A DNA stretch of 64,000 bases, taken from NCBI GenBank assembly GCA_018257865.1, contig JAEUBA010000091.1, forward strand, positions 61,226 through 125,225, written 5' to 3'. How positions within the stretch are numbered: position 1 is the first letter of the stretch; each line of letters opens with the position of its first letter. The notes under the pieces were generated by a model. The model saw only the letters and a program-made list of their open reading frames with translations, did no database searches and was not told the DNA's origin. The translations under genes were made by a program, and so were the position numbers. Shown here piece by piece: positions 43,187 to 55,632 of this stretch. The stretch comes from Stereocaulon alpinum. Its lineage: Eukaryota > Ascomycota > Lecanoromycetes > Lecanorales > Stereocaulaceae.

Positions 43187-45188
43187 TTTTTGGAGGCGTA
43201 AGGGGGAGCAGAGGGAAGGGAGGAAGGAAGGAAGGAAGCGAACGATTGGTCCGACATGGAACACGCAATCATGAGGGAACATGGATGTTCGGAAGCGCTT
43301 CCAGGGAGGAATCAGTGAAGTACCCATGCAGTTGCGCTTGTTCACGAATATATATAATGATCCATGAGTAGGTAGACGACTTCATGGACTGAACCGAAAT
43401 TGTTAGACCTCTTAGGACCATACCTCAAATCATCGAACCTGAGCGCATGTCTGGACTTACGATCATGCATGGCCTCTCTGCTCCAATCGATACCCCCTCG
43501 TGCATCTCTTTTCAAACAACAGCACATGGTGATCTGGTGATTGGTTACAGCGCGACATTCCCATTCTCGTCAGAGCACACCGATACATTTCAGCTCGAAC
43601 TATTCAATCCCCCTTCCCCTGTTCGACATGTCTCCGCCACCCCCCCTTCTAACCCTAGTGTCTTCCCACACAGCCACCTCGCTACAGCGCATCGTACCAT
43701 CAGCAGTATGAAGCCCAATATCACCGCTTGCACAACCACATCTATGAACCTCTCTCAAGACAACAGCACATGCACTTACACTGCAAAAGTCTTCGGTATC
43801 TTTGCCCATTCGGGATTTACCTATCACGGATATCAGATTCCACATGACACTGGGATCCAGTATCATGCTTCGAGGGACATCAGCTCGACTTGCATATCTT
43901 TCCTCGGGTAAAGCTCAAGGTAGGTAGTGCACACACCTCCAGCTCGACAAACCTACTAAACAGATCATATACAAACTACCCTTCTCGATCTAATCGCAGA
44001 CGAAGGAAAAAATGGGGTTCACACATCACTGCTATAACCTACCAGTAAGACTAGAAACCACTCTATCCCGACAGAACGATCGGAATTCGCTGGACAGCGC
44101 CGAGCGGGGTAGGTACGTATCCAATCACCACGCGCTGGACGTTCATGGTATGAGACAGCTTTACTTAGCGTGTCCGTCCTCTCAGTATACAAATACAACC
44201 AAGACACCAACCTTACCAACCACAAAGGGAACAAGTATATACTCCTCAATCCCCCCCCTTAATCCGCCCCGCTCCGCCCATAACGAAAACATACAGCAAA
44301 AGCCAAACACCCAGCCTACAGTATTTCCCAAACCTCCTATTAACATCCTTACCTTCCAAGGACTAAGGTCTACTAGCTACAACACATCTCACGCCCTACT
44401 CATCACCTCAACCCACACCCCTTCCCAACTCAACTCAACTCAACTCAACAAATAGATCCCATTTTCAGAACGCGTAAGTTTAGAGCGATGAAAGGACGAG
44501 GACGAGGATGATAGCATAACCACTCACTAACTATAAATCGCTATATATCTCGCGAAATTTGCCGGGGCTGTAGCCATTCTTTATCGTATCCGCCGTGGTG
44601 CGTTTGTTTTTTCGTGTTGTGTGAGGTAAGAAGGGTTCTAAACCTCTACGAAAACCGCGCTACGAAAATTGCACTACGACGGTCGGTCTTGGTAGAAGCT
44701 GTCTAGGCTGTTTAGGCTGTTTATTTGGGGGACAACAGGGAGGGGGGATGTGAGCTATGTATATTAGTGTAGCTAGCGGTGTCTTTGCGGTGGGGATGGT
44801 TCTGTGGTGGGGAAGAGGTATATCTAATGTATCTCGGGGTGGATGGAGCATCTGGCTTTTGAGGATTGTGGAGAGTGGGTTTTGGGAGGAGGTGGATGTT
44901 GTTGGATGGGTTTGGGAGGTACTAGAACTAGGTGTTGTATCGTTTTGGGAGAAAATAGTATAGGGAATGGGCCAATCTGTGCTTTGTAGACAGCATTTAT
45001 CTGACGTTGCAAATTGTTTTCTTTGTTGCCTAAAGTATCTGAAGTCGCACTAACAAACGCTAAAGCTGCCCATGTACATGTAGTGTTTGGTGAGAATATA
45101 AAAAACAGTCACTTATTTAAACTCCCGCGTATAAAACACATACCGGCAACCAACCCACCAACCTACAACCCATCGACCCCCCTACTTC
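43187..45188. other. Intergenic, low-complexity
   Basis: 2 kb with a GGAA-rich microsatellite at 43215-43240, a CAACT-type short repeat near 44430-44455, and C-rich or G/T-rich tracts. Frames 43447-43911 and 44012-44455 lack domain texture and are not accepted. Part of 45014-45188 is downstream sequence of the next gene. Confidence 0.4.
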
Positions 45189-46213
45189 CTACCCACCCCC
45201 CCTCCCAGTCCCCCCCAACTCCACCCTCCCCGTCCCCTCCAACTCAACCAACATTTCCTTCCCCCGGAGCTCATACCTCCTCCCCTCTCCCTTCCCCCTC
45301 CCCCTCCCCGGCCTCCAAACATCCACCCGCTCTTCCATCTCCCCCACCCTCCTCCTCCTCCTCTTCCTCCTCCTCTCAACACAGAAAAGTGCTACGGTAA
45401 ACAAAATCACACCCCCTACAGCACCAAAAACGCCCAAGCCGGCTTTCCCCCCCGGCCCAATTCCGCCGTGACCCTGTCTCTGCGTCTGCGTCTGCGTCTG
45501 CCCCTGCGTCCCATTCCCACTATCTCCACTCCCACCCGCACTCCCACCACCACTCGCATTCCCACTCCCACCCGCACTCCCACCACCCCCAGAGACAGCA
45601 GCAACAGGCGCATTAACAAGACCCGTAGCATAAGTCCCCCACGTCTGCGCCGCCGCAGTAACGACATGCGCGAGCGTAAAATCGGGACTGTTGATCCCGG
45701 GAGCGGCGCCCGGTTCGGGGGAGTAGAGATCCATGTGGCAGATTCCGTTGAAGAATTTGGCGTAGGGGAAGGATTGGGATGTGGTGCCGTTGGAGGGGAC
45801 GGTGGCGGACCAGGGGGGGGCTGTTGGGGTTAGTGGGTAGGGATGTATTGTATTGCGTGAGGTGAGGAGGAGGGGGAAAGCGGAGGGGGAGGGGGAGGGG
45901 AAAGTTAAAGGGTAGCATTAGTGTATGAGGGAAGTGATGGATGAACAAGGGAAGGAGGCAGGGGAGAGGGAGGAAATATCCACTCACGCATCAAAAACGT
46001 CCCATTACCAGCCACCGCGCACCAGAGTCCTAGCTTCGGTTGTATAATATCAGATTGCCAAGTGAAATAAACGGTATCGATATAATTATACGTGAGAGAA
46101 TTTGAGCCGGCTGTGGGGTAGATCCAGTTTACGTAGGCTGAGCATTGTGGTGGGATGAGGACAAGAATGGTAAGAATAGGGAGGAGAATGAGCTTGTGGG
46201 GATGTGAGGACAT
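45189..46213 (-). CDS. Single-pass surface protein with Ser/Gly linker and basic cytosolic tail
   Basis: Two exons, 46213-45988 and 45820-45189, 285 aa. The ATG at 46213 starts a signal peptide (LILLPILTILVLIPPQCSA). The ectodomain (about 27-135) has aromatic-rich strands (YVNWIYPTAGSNSLTYNYID, TVYFTWQSDI) and few cysteines. A Gly/Ser/Asn linker (about 150-180) and QTQTQTQ-like run precede one transmembrane helix (GVFGAVGGVILFTVALFCV), then ERRRKRRRRR, an arginine cluster that sets the inside. A Gly/Arg-rich tail ends the protein. The donor GTGAGT and acceptor CAACAG keep phase 1. The layout resembles fungal cell-wall sensors or membrane-anchored surface proteins, but no named domain (such as WSC) is seen. 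Confidence 0.65.
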
Positions 46214-46915
46214 TTTTCCTTTGCGAGTGTATAAAGTAGGTCTATGACGATGATAGCTGTGACGTACTATATAGAGAAGAGGAGGAGGATCGATGAAGTA
46301 GAGTTGGGAAAGGGACTTGAAGATATTTGCGAAAGCTGAGATGGGATGTGTGGCGAGGGCGGGCGGGCATAGGCACAGGCACAGGTACAGGCACAGCGTG
46401 CCAGTCTTCATTTCTGTTTCCGACAGTGCATGTTCTTGTTTCAAATTCCATGCCTGCACACGCCCGAGACTGGGATACTACGCCCGAGGCTGGGATTCCC
46501 CAGTAGCGATTCAATCGATTTGAGAGAAAGGAGGGAGGAGCCAGGAGTATATTCGTCCATGGTACGTTGTGCCAGTTTGGCTCATCATATACCCATCAGA
46601 TGATAAGTACGGGAAATGTCCACGTTGATTTATTAATCTCAAGGCACCTGGTAAACCGGATGGAACCGGGCTGGCATCAAAGAATTGAATTGCTACTTAA
46701 AGAGCTAGCTGCACACTCATTAAAACGCAATCTTGACGAGACTCGCTTTCGCCAACGAGCTAGCACAAGGAAAGTGGTATCAATAACAAAAGCACGCTTG
46801 TTCGCTGCAGTATGTATTTCAAGCCATATCGCCCGCAATTTCCCGCGCCAAAGGAGAGGGGTATCGTGCATAGCTGAACGAGTGTACCTTAGGAAAAAGG
46901 GTCCCCCAGACTGCC
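46214..46915. other. Intergenic
   Basis: Upstream of the surface-protein gene and downstream of the CSC1-like gene. A run of GGCACA/GGTACA-type near-repeats lies near 46365-46400. No gene is supported. Confidence 0.4.
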
Positions 46916-49781
46916 TCAGTAGTAGATCTTCTCTCGATAGATGGGCGGTCTCGCCGACTCATGGTCCCATGTCATATTCCCCTTTTCATCAAAGCTTGCG
47001 GCTTCATCGGTCATGGGGATGACCTTGCTGGAATGACGACACTCTTGCCTACTAATGCCCATGCTATCTCGAGGGATCCACAAGATTGGGGTAGGGCTCG
47101 AAATGGCGGGGTGGTAGAAGGCGTCACGCTCAACCTCGGGGTCATATGTGATTTCGGCAAACTCGCGAGGTACGAGGCGGCGCATGGTATAGTAGTCACA
47201 GTATACCTGAGGAGACAAGAACTTGGTAAGGAAGTTGGGTTTCTTGTGCGGTGCTGGGGGAAGTTCGTTGCTTTCTTTGTTCGTCAAGTTGCTACTAGCT
47301 CCTTTGCCATCGGGTACATGGTCGCCGTTCGTGTTGCCGTCCTCGAGGGCTAGCAGAGACTCCTCCTCCACTTGAAGAGACTTGGGAAGGTACATGAGTA
47401 GAGGGTCGATCGCTGAGTTGAGGGAGAAGTGGAAAAGGACAAGGAAGACGAGGTAGATTATCATCAAGATCAAAGGACCAATGGCAGTCTTGATGGCGAA
47501 CAAGCCTATCAAGCAAAGAATGGCAAGATACACTCCAGTCGTCGTCTGTTGCAATGCACGTGGATACACTAGACCCTTGGTGTCGATGTTGGTGTTGAAT
47601 ACAAACAGGAGGTTGTAGCGGTAAGCTTGGTAGATCAGGTAAAGACCAACTGTTGCAAAGCCTAGGACGAGTGGCGCTATGATGGAGTAGGTGAGAGCTG
47701 TTGTTGGGTTAGTGATGTAAGAGTTGAGGCTTCAAATTCGTGCTTACCAATGACCGTCAGAAGTGTATAAAGTGGAAAGACAGTGCCCCATCCCAATCCT
47801 GCTAGGGTAATGAACCGCTTGTACATCTTTCGTGGAGTGGAGTCAAGGAATTTGCCCAATATCTTGAAGAGAATGACTCCAACAAGTTGCAGCAAGGCAC
47901 CTGAGCTGATAGCGAGACCTTGGAGAATAAAGTATGATATATAGAAGTTGGATGCTGTGGGAAGATCTGTTGCTAGGAGAGTGGGGGCTGAACTTGGCTG
48001 CTGGATAATCGATATGACCGCAGCTGAAGCGCCGGAAGTGACGGTCGTCACTAAAAACACTTGAATGACCTGGAAAAGGAAGTACGAATTTTGTACTCGG
48101 AGTTCGACCGTTGACAGGGATGGTTTTCCGGCAATCTTGGCCATCTTCCTCAGAATAATTGGCAGGAGAGCCATTAGCACGGCCAGCAGGACAGAAGGAA
48201 GAAGACCTTCCACGAGACCAAGGATGGGCGTTGGGATCGCGTTGATGAAGCTGAGCCAGGGTAGCAACGGTTTCTTTCCTGGGCTACCTTGCGACAACTG
48301 CTTAATGTTGGAAATGGCACCAACGAATGCAACAGGAATGGCCCAGAAGACGATGAGCAAGGTAACGAAAGCCGTCGTTGCAATGTTTCGTATGATCCTT
48401 GAAGACCAGCTGATCTTAAGGCTTTCCCAGATGACTTCTTCAGGATTGATACCAATGAATCGCGGCGACATTTGGAGGGGTTGGTGATGAGCAAGGCTCT
48501 GATATGCTGCTTGTGCTTCGGTTTGGGTATAGTATTCCACGAAAACAGCTCCAATGAATTTGCCGTCCCCAGCACGATAAGTTGCTTGCATGGTGTCAAT
48601 CTTGGGAACCAGACGTTCCAACTCTGACCTGCACCAGTTGATTGTGTCGACTTTCTTGCCAATGAGGAATTTCAGACGATGGGTAGGTCTCTGCTTGGGT
48701 TGAACCCATCGAGCAGCCACAGAACCAGACTCGCCATCCTCGGTACCGTTAGTGGCTTGCCCAGTGTGCTCTTCCTCGTGGGTGCCTTTCTTGATTGCCT
48801 TCAGACGAGTCTTGTTGGCCATCTTGATGAGCTTAGTCTCTGCCGCTTCGAGCTTCATGGCAACCTTGTCACGTTCTTCAACGAGCTTCTCTATCTTTTC
48901 GCAATCATTGGCGATCCACAAGTTCTTTACTTGTCTACCAAACATGCGACGTAGCTTGCCTTCATTGAGATATTCTGTTGGAACGGATGTGAACAGAACT
49001 GTTCGCGAGGACATGCGGTTCGCGTATAACGGCGAGAGAAGGTAGGCTTGACGTAGATTGATATAGTAGATGCTCTCACGCATGACCATGTAGAAGACGA
49101 AGCCTTGATGTATTATTAGCGCTATTGCACCATGGAGATGGCAGGTCTTGACTTACTGAAGAAGACCCATCCAACAAAGGTATGGGCATAGTAACGGTTC
49201 TTGGAGTTGGTGATGTTGCTGAAGCTGATTAGGTTCAACTGCAATTGGCCTCCTCCCCCTGTAGCATTGACGGGAAACAGAACAGGCCATGTGATGAGGC
49301 AACCAAAGAAGCAGATGGCCACGGATATCTTGAGGTAACGTAACAGGAGGAAGCCGTCGAGGGAGTGATGGTTGAGAACATAGCTGTCTGGGATCTTGTT
49401 GAAGGGACCGATCCAGTTGAACAAGCCTGTAGGGAGATCTGGGGAGCGTTCTCTGGAAAGGGTGAGCGTTAGCGTGTGCCGATGATGGAGAGAACAAAGA
49501 TAGTCCTTTCACTCACTGTGGACGAAGAGATCCGAGAAAAGTTCTAGGACCATAACTGCGCCTTAGACGTGGGCGAAGGCACAGAAAGATGCCAACATAG
49601 ACGGCGGCAACAAGAAGGACAGGAATAAGAGTCGCGACGAGCTGTGAGGCAGAAGAGTTATTTTTCGAGTCTTGGCTAGCTGAGCCAGCCTGAAGATACA
49701 GTCAGTATAATTGTTTGGTCAAAAAAGGAGTTGCGCACGACTTACGCTCTGTCGGGGAAACAGGGCGCGAGTAGCGTCCAT
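46916..49781 (-). CDS. CSC1/RSN1-like osmosensitive cation channel (DUF221/TMEM63 family)
   Basis: Five exons on the minus strand: 49781-49746, 49689-49517, 49452-49157, 49103-47748 and 47697-46916, 880 aa. This family forms mechanically or osmotically gated, calcium-permeable channels in the plasma or internal membranes. N-terminal helix LVATLIPVLLVAAVYVGIFL is followed by FNWIGPFNKIPDSYVLNHHS, the RSN1-type block; then the cytosolic loop with VLFTSVPTEYLNEGKLRRMF, LIGKKVDTINWCRSELERLV and FVEYYTQTEAQAAYQSL. The conserved pore-domain start EEVIWESLKISWSSRIIRN and several helices (LLPSVLLAVLMALLPIIL, FLVTTVTSGASAAVISII) follow. A charged tail closes it (PVERDAF-like EVERDAFYHPAIS). All junctions keep the frame. 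The exact yeast counterpart (Csc1, Phm7 or Rsn1) is not decided. Confidence 0.92.
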
Positions 49782-51995
49782 ATTGAGGACGTGTGACTCT
49801 GTCGTGTGTGCTCTCAGAGAGCTGGTAACGAGAAGGGTCGCTCAACGAAAAGTAAGTAAAGGAATGAGTGTGTAGCTCAGTTGGCTCAATTGATTGTTGC
49901 TAGGTGTTCAGAGTAAAGATGTCGGGAGAAGTGGTAGAAGTTGTTGATGTAAGTGATAGCGATGCGTTTGCTTTCGGTACTCAGGCGGTTGAACAATGAC
50001 GATCGCGCAGGGACTCCTTGGGGCGGGAATGCTAATTGTTTATCGCTAATTAGATACCAAACAGGGGAGCAGGGGACGCGGTTTCCCTGATTCTGCGTTA
50101 AACTTGGCACACACACACCAGGATTTTAATAGTTAATCTCCTCCAACCAATCAATCAATCATTGCCGCTTGGTAAATTCGATTGATCCAAAACAAAAAGT
50201 GAAACCTGGTTAAGAAGTCGTAGTTGAAAGCGTCTTCTGTCTCCTTTACTTGTCTTCCACTTGATCATACACGAAGATGCCTTCTTATATTCAAGTCATC
50301 TGCTTCAACCTCGGAATACGTATTGTAACAGTAGAACTACCAGCCCCATGGTTCTACATGCGCTAAGTCCAAAGGTACTTGATTGATCCTAAGTTACGCC
50401 CACAATCTAGACTTTCATGCATGTGCAGAGGGCGAGACCTTCCGAAAGCTTGGAAGGGCAGGTTTCAATGGGTATTGCAGGACCCCTGTAAAGCTGAGCA
50501 TGCTGTTACACGAGGGCCCACATCCACATCCACATCCACATCCACATCCACGATAGTGACAGCCTCTAACTTCTAAGTGTCAGCTCTGTCACATCGAGTC
50601 AAGCTCCATTGTTAGTCATTATTGAAACTCGCCATCCCCGACGTTCCAGACTTTTCTTCCTTTCAAGCCTCAGTGGCTGTGCAGCGCTTTGGCTTTCCAC
50701 CGGGAAGAAGCCCGCGTGTAATAACCTTTTTCGAACCTCTGTTACCTTTTGCATACTCATCTTGTGATTAAGCACCCACCATCAACCCTGCGTGGCTATG
50801 TGCTCGCCACCCACCACGCAAGCGACCGTGCCAGCAGGTGTGGTGAAATGGAGCCACAGTTGCCTTATTCCTCACTCGTGCAAGCGAGCCCACTAGCCAG
50901 CGGAGTGCCTTCCTTCCGGGCGCCTTGCCGTTCTCTTAACCAGTGGCCACAATGACAAATTTTAGATGCACTTGACGCCAGACTTACGTGGACATGCCTT
51001 CCGATGACCCTATTCAGCTTCTTCTTCCACTACTCCGACCCTCGGAGACATAATCGATACTCTCCCATGAGCTTCAAGTTGCAGTGGCTGAGGTGTTTGC
51101 AAGACAACGCCGTGCCACTGTTTCGTCAGCTGTGTACGGTCCGTATTCTTCTGTCACTTTCAAAACCTGCATGACTCTAGAGAGCAAGCGAAAAAGGCGT
51201 TGAGGGGCTGAAGTCGAATATTTACTGCACAAAGAATAGTTCAATGTGCCGTGAAATATCAACTCTGAACGTTGTGGAGCTACGTAAACCTGCGATGACT
51301 GGAGATTATGGACCTTGCAAGCGCTGAGCAGTCGCCTGCTGCTGTTAGAAGGTGGATATCATGGAAAAATGACTCGCTTTCAAGGTCATTGGAAACTTGC
51401 ACCGCGTGGTGCCCAACCGACGAGGCGTCAACAAAGACCTACTTCGAGACGTTTTTCTGCATGATGGCTCTTGTCCAGCATGGTCCGTTTGATAGGTAGT
51501 TGCACATAGCACGCAAGAGATTGGGGATGCAAAGCCCGGGCTCCCAGATCGCACATACTTCCTCTGTCACCACTGCTTAAGAGAATGACCATGAGCATGC
51601 GGTTATTGGCTTACATTCCTTTAACAGGAAGATTCAAACTTTTCACTTCATGTGCAAGCATCCATATCTCGGGGTCCAAGACCGACGGCTGACGTTTGAT
51701 GTGCCCGCATCGTACCCAAAGCCTAACCAAATACAGACGTTGATCTTTCCCTTGCGACTACACATAGGCATTTTTACTGTGCTAGAATGCTCTCTTCTCG
51801 TCTCCAAGAGCAGAATTGATCCGAGTCAAGTATGTCGCCTTCCATCACAGGTTGCTCACGATGACATCATAGTATCGTCATGACTACTCATTGGTACTTT
51901 CTATACGAATCTGTAGCTGGCATGAGAACCCAACTCCTCGCAAATCAATATATTTGACCTCGAAATATATACTATACAAAGCGCCAGCATCGAGA
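49782..51995. other. Intergenic
   Basis: 2.2 kb between divergent genes. It contains a short (ACATCC)n microsatellite at about 50521-50551 and AT-rich DNA. A tRNA-like A-box at 49873-49884 has no partner (see rejected). No supported gene. Confidence 0.45.
50519..50551 (+). repeat. (ACATCC)n microsatellite
   Basis: About five consecutive units of the hexanucleotide CACATC/ACATCC. Probably replication slippage. Confidence 0.85.
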
Positions 51996-53236
51996 ATGGC
52001 ACACCTGATTACGGGCAACAAGTTCGATCCTAACAAGGATATTCCGGACCTCAGTGGAAAGGTGCGTGACGATATTTCGCCCCTACTGGGCACGCTGGGC
52101 TTTGCAGAGTCGGAACTAAAACATTAGTTCAGGTATATATCGTTACAGGCGGTACGGCCGGTATCGGATTCGGCATCTCCGCCCATCTCCTACAGCACAA
52201 CGCAGCCAGGATCATCCTTGTCTCCCAGAAAGAGGAGCATGCAGAAGAGGCGAAGGAAGCACTACAGAAGTATGGCGATATTAGCAGAGTGCACTGGGTG
52301 CATTGTGACCTCAAGGATCTGACTCAGACCAACGAAACTGCAAAGCAATTGAAGAGCGAGCAGCAAATTGATGGGGTAAGAAGCCATTGAGCGTCTAAAC
52401 TAACATCAGGGATTGACGCGTGGTCCAGCTCATATGCAATGCCGGTGAAGGTGTGGGGAAATACAACATCACCGTTGATGGACTGGGTACGTCTATCATA
52501 TTGTCCTGTCACCGTTCGAACACAGCTGATCCTTAGCTTATTCTAGACTCCCACTTCCAAGTAAATCATCTCTCCCAAATGCTCCTCGCCCTCACACTCC
52601 TCCCAAATCTCCAATCAACCCCCAACTCCCGCCTCGTTCTCCAATCCTCCGACCTCCACCGCGCCCCCCTCTCTTCCACAACATTCACCTCAGTCGACGA
52701 AATAAACACCGATCTCGGTCCCAACAGCCTCTATGCACGCACCAAGCTCGCACAGATACTCTTTGTGCGTGCACTTGTGCGCCGAATGGAAAACAACGAG
52801 CCCGGCTTCCAATCGCCGAAATATGATGGCCCGTGGGTTAATGCTACGCATCCGGGCGGCGTCAATACCGATCAGCAAGAGCAGGCTGTGGATGCGTATG
52901 GGACAAAGGGTAAACTAGGAGTAAAGGCTGTCAGACCCTTTCTGAAGGATCCAGTAGATGAAGGGTGCAGACCTGCGTTATTCGCTGCTACGAGTGAGGA
53001 TATCGTAAAGGATAAGATACAGGGACAATATGTGAGTCCATACGCCTATACCCTATCGCTAGGCCTATCACGAAGTGCATGGACTGACACATAGACTGCA
53101 GATCGTACCAGACCGAAAGGTAACAGAGCCATCAAAACAAGCACGTGATGATGAACTGGGAGAGAACCTATGGCGGCTAAGCGAGCAGATCTTGCAAGAG
53201 AAGCTAGGCAGCCTGCCTTATCAGCACATGCTATAA
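51996..53236 (+). CDS. Short-chain dehydrogenase/reductase (SDR)
   Basis: Five exons: 51996-52061, 52133-52375, 52429-52486, 52547-53031 and 53102-53236, 328 aa, all junctions in phase. It is a Rossmann-fold NAD(P)-dependent oxidoreductase. The nucleotide-binding motif TGGTAGIG is at residues 27-34, the structural NAG motif at 107-109, the catalytic serine near 156, and the catalytic YxxxK (YARTK) at 185-189. The N-terminal extension (FDPNKDIPDLSGK) before the first beta strand is typical of fungal retinol-dehydrogenase-like SDRs. The position of HPGGVNTDQ fits the C-terminal substrate side. The substrate cannot be inferred, and there are no cluster partners next to it. It is the last intact gene before the repeat-rich block. 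Confidence 0.93.
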
Positions 53237-53674
53237 AATATCCGTAAAACAGAAAAAGCCCCATTCTACTTCTAGCCTACATACATTGCAAAAAATCTCA
53301 CTAAACTCTTCCCACCCTTCCACATAATCACCTTACAGTGCCTATCGCGCTACTCGCCAACCAACCCCTACCTATCATCAATCACCCGGCCCCAGCCCAA
53401 AGCACGTCTCAACCACCCACCCACCTACCGTACTTACATACTAATCCTAACCCTAACCCATCCAAACCACACCTGCCTTCTACCTCTACACATCCCCCCC
53501 ACCCACCCACCTATTGCATCTACGATCCCCAAAAACGAAAGCTCCGACATGTCCCCATCTCCCGCACGCAGAGCCAACGAAACCACTACCTGCTTCCGAG
53601 ATTCCGAATGCCGATACGTAGGTACCTCTATTCAAGTTTACTAAATCTATCATGATATAATAATGCTTGAGCAC

Positions 53675-53900
53675 GAGCCCGAGCCCAAGCGCGAGCACGA
53701 GCACGGATCCGAGTCCGTGCACGAGTTCGATGTGAGATGTGAGATGTGAGATGTATAGAAATAGATGGATATAGATAGGGATATGACTCTGACTCTGGAT
53801 ATATAGCCGGAAACGGAAACGGAAACGGAGACTGAAGGTGACGGTGATGAGTAAGTAACGAGGAAGTAAGTAACGAGGAAGCAAGTAACGAGGAAGCAAG
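53675..53900 (+). repeat. Cluster of short tandem repeats
   Basis: Several different arrays lie side by side: GAGATGT-type heptamers around 53731-53752, GGAAAC hexamers around 53812-53832, and a 15-bp unit GTAAGTAACGAGGAA in about three copies at 53852-53898 with small changes. Different periods next to each other suggest repeated slippage. Confidence 0.75.
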
Positions 53901-54710
53901 TGGGTAAGCAGGCAAGCTGGCTGGCTCGACGTGGGAAGGAGGTGGTTGAGTGTGCGTAGAGAGAGTATATAGCTTAGCGAGGAGGATGAGAGGGAGATGT
54001 CAGATTTTGTTATATGATTGATTATTTGTTGGGATGAGGCGATAGTGATAGGAGGTTGGGGGGTGTGCGATTGGGGAGAAGAAAAGGCGGGGGGTGAGTG
54101 GGTGAGGAAAGATGAGATGGGGTGGTGTGGTGTGGGATGTTTGGTGGGATGGGGTGAGAAGACATAAAATATTTGTGTGTGATTTCACTCACGTGAAATA
54201 TTAAAAAGGTAGTGAACCTGCACTTCACACTTCAATCTTGAGCGAGAAGGTAGGTCGTATTGTGTTCTGCATCTTTGTATGGATACAGTACATTACTGAG
54301 GTATGACAACGCTATATTCCATCGTTCAGTAAGGAACGTGGCAATTACGGATGAGTGAGTGGTACCTAAGGGAGTCTTAAACCCATTGTTCGTTGTCTAC
54401 CTTATTGAAATAAATGCAAAAGCACACTTTTGTTGAAACAAGTTCTCTCTCCCATGCTTGTCTAGGTAAGGAAGCCCTTTGTGCACGCTTAGACCCTTGT
54501 TCTGCAGCCTTATTCCAACAAGAGACATGCAAAAGAGATTGTCGGAATAATATTACTCCGCTCCGCAATAAGCGGCTTGGCGCCAACTCCTAGATAAAAC
54601 ACCATAGCTTAGCTAGCTAGATTCAATCAATCCCCAGTTTACCAAGCCCAATAGACACCCTGCAATCAGGTTGTCTGGGGCAGGTAATAGGGGATCAAGC
54701 TACCTACTAA

Positions 54711-54743
54711 TCGGTAGAACTAAGCAAGGATAGGTTCTACCGA
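54711..54743 (+). repeat. Perfect 10-bp inverted repeat
   Basis: TCGGTAGAAC at 54711-54720 and GTTCTACCGA at 54734-54743 are exact reverse complements separated by 13 nt. It could fold as a hairpin and lies just before the transposon-derived open frame. It may be a piece of a repeat end; no function is claimed. Confidence 0.8.
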
Positions 54744-55289
54744 CACTGATCAGTTGTCGACCTCAGATCAGCAAGGTACAGAAAGAAAATTTCAACTTTA
54801 ACACCGAGCTGCACCTGCAACTGCAACACCAAACCTCACCTGCAATACTAAGCCTCAACTATAACGCCTAACCTCACGATGACGCAACCAGCTGTGGAAG
54901 GGGAATATAAGGGGATAATAACACCGTCAGGAATCGTGCTTAATAACCCTAAAAAGTCGTCAAAGGCAGCCCTAGGAGTATATATCACCCAAGTAACAAT
55001 CTACTACCAGAACTGCGAAGAAGAAGGGCGTAGCCTTTAGATCTACTTCCTCGAAGACTTCAACGATTAGGACGAAGCTATATTCGGTAAGGTAGAGAAA
55101 CTATTACTACGAAACCTTAGGGAGCTACTTTTCAATCGCGGCGTCTTTACACCTAAGGATAGAACTTATATCTATAAGCACCTAGCAAGGCTAGCAGTCT
55201 AACCATAGTCTAATTAGCCTGCAGACGTACCAAAGCCAGTGAAGAAGAAGTCTAACGTTAACTCTACTAACAACTCCAACACGCCTAGC

Positions 55290-55294
55290 ACGCC
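55290..55294 (+). repeat. Target-site duplication, left copy
   Basis: ACGCC directly outside the left LTR; the same five bases follow the right LTR at 62468-62472. Five-base duplications are usual for Ty3/Gypsy integrases. ACGCC also occurs elsewhere in the neighbouring repeat, so a small ambiguity remains. Confidence 0.75.
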
Positions 55295-55632
55295 TGTCAG
55301 GGAACGGGACGTAGACGGGGTATGATTAATTCTATGGCAAGGACTTAGGTACAGGAGTAAGCTAAGACGAAAGATAAGGAAGTAGAAATAGGACGGGGGT
55401 AGTAGCTTTAGATATAGGAGCTACTAAAGCTTATTTCCTAATAGGGAATCCTAGCTAGGCTAGGCTAGGCCTACTAAGGGTCGATATTAACTTAGGTTAA
55501 TATTAGGTTTAGGGACCTACCGCGCTAGTATCTAATAAATATTAGACCTTATTTAATAAACCTAGTTATCTAAGATACGGTAAGTCTTAGCGGTAATATA
55601 GTAGGTATAGCTTATAAGGCTATACTATAATA
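55295..55632 (-). repeat. LTR (3' LTR in element orientation)
   Basis: 338 bp, starting TGTCAGGGAACGGGACG and ending CTATAATA. Colinear with the other LTR without gaps. It differs by about 19 substitutions, all transitions by eye. Confidence 0.88.

Larger units (their letters stand above)
53237..54878. other. Low-complexity transition zone
   Basis: Contains C-rich and A/C-rich tracts (53300-53530), a cluster of short tandem repeats on 53680-53900, G/T-rich DNA (54040-54150) and a 10-bp hairpin stem at 54711-54743. No supported gene. It marks the change from gene-bearing to transposon DNA. Confidence 0.5.

Noticed and set aside
43447..44455. Two plus-strand frames (154 and 147 codons)
   Set aside because: Composition is Ser/Thr/Pro/His-rich without domain texture; the second ends in a CAACT microsatellite.
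45014..45400. Pro/Ser-rich plus-strand frame of 128 codons
   Set aside because: It is the antisense shadow of the Gly/Arg-rich tail of the minus-strand surface protein.
49873..49884. TAGCTCAGTTGG, identical to a tRNA A-box
   Set aside because: No B-box (GGTTCGANTC) or acceptor-stem pairing is found at the right distance downstream.
53441..53462. CCTAACCCTAACCC, telomere-like
   Set aside because: Only about two units inside a C/A-rich low-complexity tract; too short to claim an interstitial telomere.
1..54600. A secondary-metabolite or defence gene cluster
   Set aside because: The epoxide hydrolase, SDR and Zn2Cys6 genes are far apart, separated by housekeeping genes, and there is no backbone enzyme (PKS, NRPS, terpene synthase).
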